From contig DFFH01000062.1 in NCBI GenBank assembly GCA_002368805.1, positions 1 through 6,202 on the forward strand: a DNA stretch of 6,202 nucleotides, written 5' to 3'. The position numbers were made by a program, and so were the translations under genes. This document shows, piece after piece, positions 6,149-6,202 of this stretch. Position 1 is the stretch's first letter. Each line of letters begins with the position of its first letter. A model generated the notes under the pieces. It was not told where the DNA came from. It worked only from the letters and a program-made list of their open reading frames with translations, and made no database searches. The DNA is from Mageeibacillus sp. UBA3781. Its GTDB lineage: Bacteria; Bacillota; Clostridia; Saccharofermentanales; Saccharofermentanaceae.

Positions 6149-6193
6149 TTTTACTTAACACATTTGTGCCATTTTACTTAACACTTCTGTGCC
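6125..6193. repeat. 23-bp tandem repeats at the right window edge, possible insertion-sequence end or operator array
   Basis: Copies at 6148-6170 and 6171-6193 are head-to-tail and agree at 21 of 23 positions; each begins ATTTTACTTAACAC and ends TGTGCC. A degenerate third copy at 6125-6147 agrees with the first at about 15 of 23 positions. The 6148-6170 copy contains the dyad CACA-TT-TGTG. Short repeats of this kind, with a TTAAGTAAAAT core on the minus strand, recall the multi-repeat ends of IS21-family elements, where transposase binds several copies. No transposase lies inside the window, so this is inference. Alternatively they are tandem operators upstream of the MGTW-protein gene. Confidence 0.6.
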
Positions 6194-6202
6194 GGCGAAG
6201 AA

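Noticed and set aside
6125..6193. CRISPR array
   Set aside because: The 23-bp copies are directly abutting without spacers, and only two are well conserved.

Overview
The window looks like chromosome of a Gram-positive, anaerobic Clostridia-type bacterium (Lachnospiraceae/Oscillospiraceae-like). This is inferred from strong GGAGG-type ribosome binding sites, sigma-A-like promoters, moderate base composition, and protein types common there: an iron-dependent alcohol dehydrogenase, a LacI-type sensor protein without an N-terminal helix-turn-helix, a CPBP membrane protease, a small membrane-anchored XRE regulator, and a large MGTW-starting protein of unknown function. No tRNA, rRNA, CRISPR array or complete mobile element was seen. 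No protein search could be run, so names rest on motifs read by eye.

Layout, left to right. (1) 1-1174, minus: a sensor protein starting directly with a LacI/periplasmic-binding-like domain, cut by the left window edge; the lost C-terminus probably carries an output domain such as GGDEF. (2) 1175-1339: its leader and a weak promoter, plus a hairpin that probably ends the next transcript. (3) 1340-2563, minus: iron-containing alcohol dehydrogenase with intact metal and nucleotide motifs. (4) 2564-2674: a compact divergent control region with perfect TATAAT boxes on both strands that overlap, and a LysR-type T-N11-A site. (5) 2675-3559, plus: a LysR-type regulator, the obvious candidate controller of the dehydrogenase. 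(6) 3496-4458, minus: a CPBP intramembrane protease whose 3' end overlaps the LysR gene tail-to-tail by 64 bp. (7) 4548-4928, minus: a 126-residue XRE regulator with one C-terminal membrane helix, upstream of the protease in the same direction. (8) 5107-6099, minus: a 330-residue cytoplasmic protein of unknown function. (9) 6100-6202: its leader, followed by 23-bp tandem repeats up to the right edge, either tandem operators or the multi-repeat end of an insertion sequence (IS21-like is my best guess).

Two functional units are suggested. The first is an alcohol/aldehyde redox unit (LysR regulator and Fe-ADH) with back-to-back promoters. The second is a possible two-gene membrane unit (membrane-tethered XRE repressor and CPBP protease). 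The outer two genes are not obviously tied to either. Overall this is a fairly ordinary region. The points most worth checking are the end repeats, the overlapping divergent promoters and the XRE/CPBP pair; I see no clear evidence of a wholly new system.
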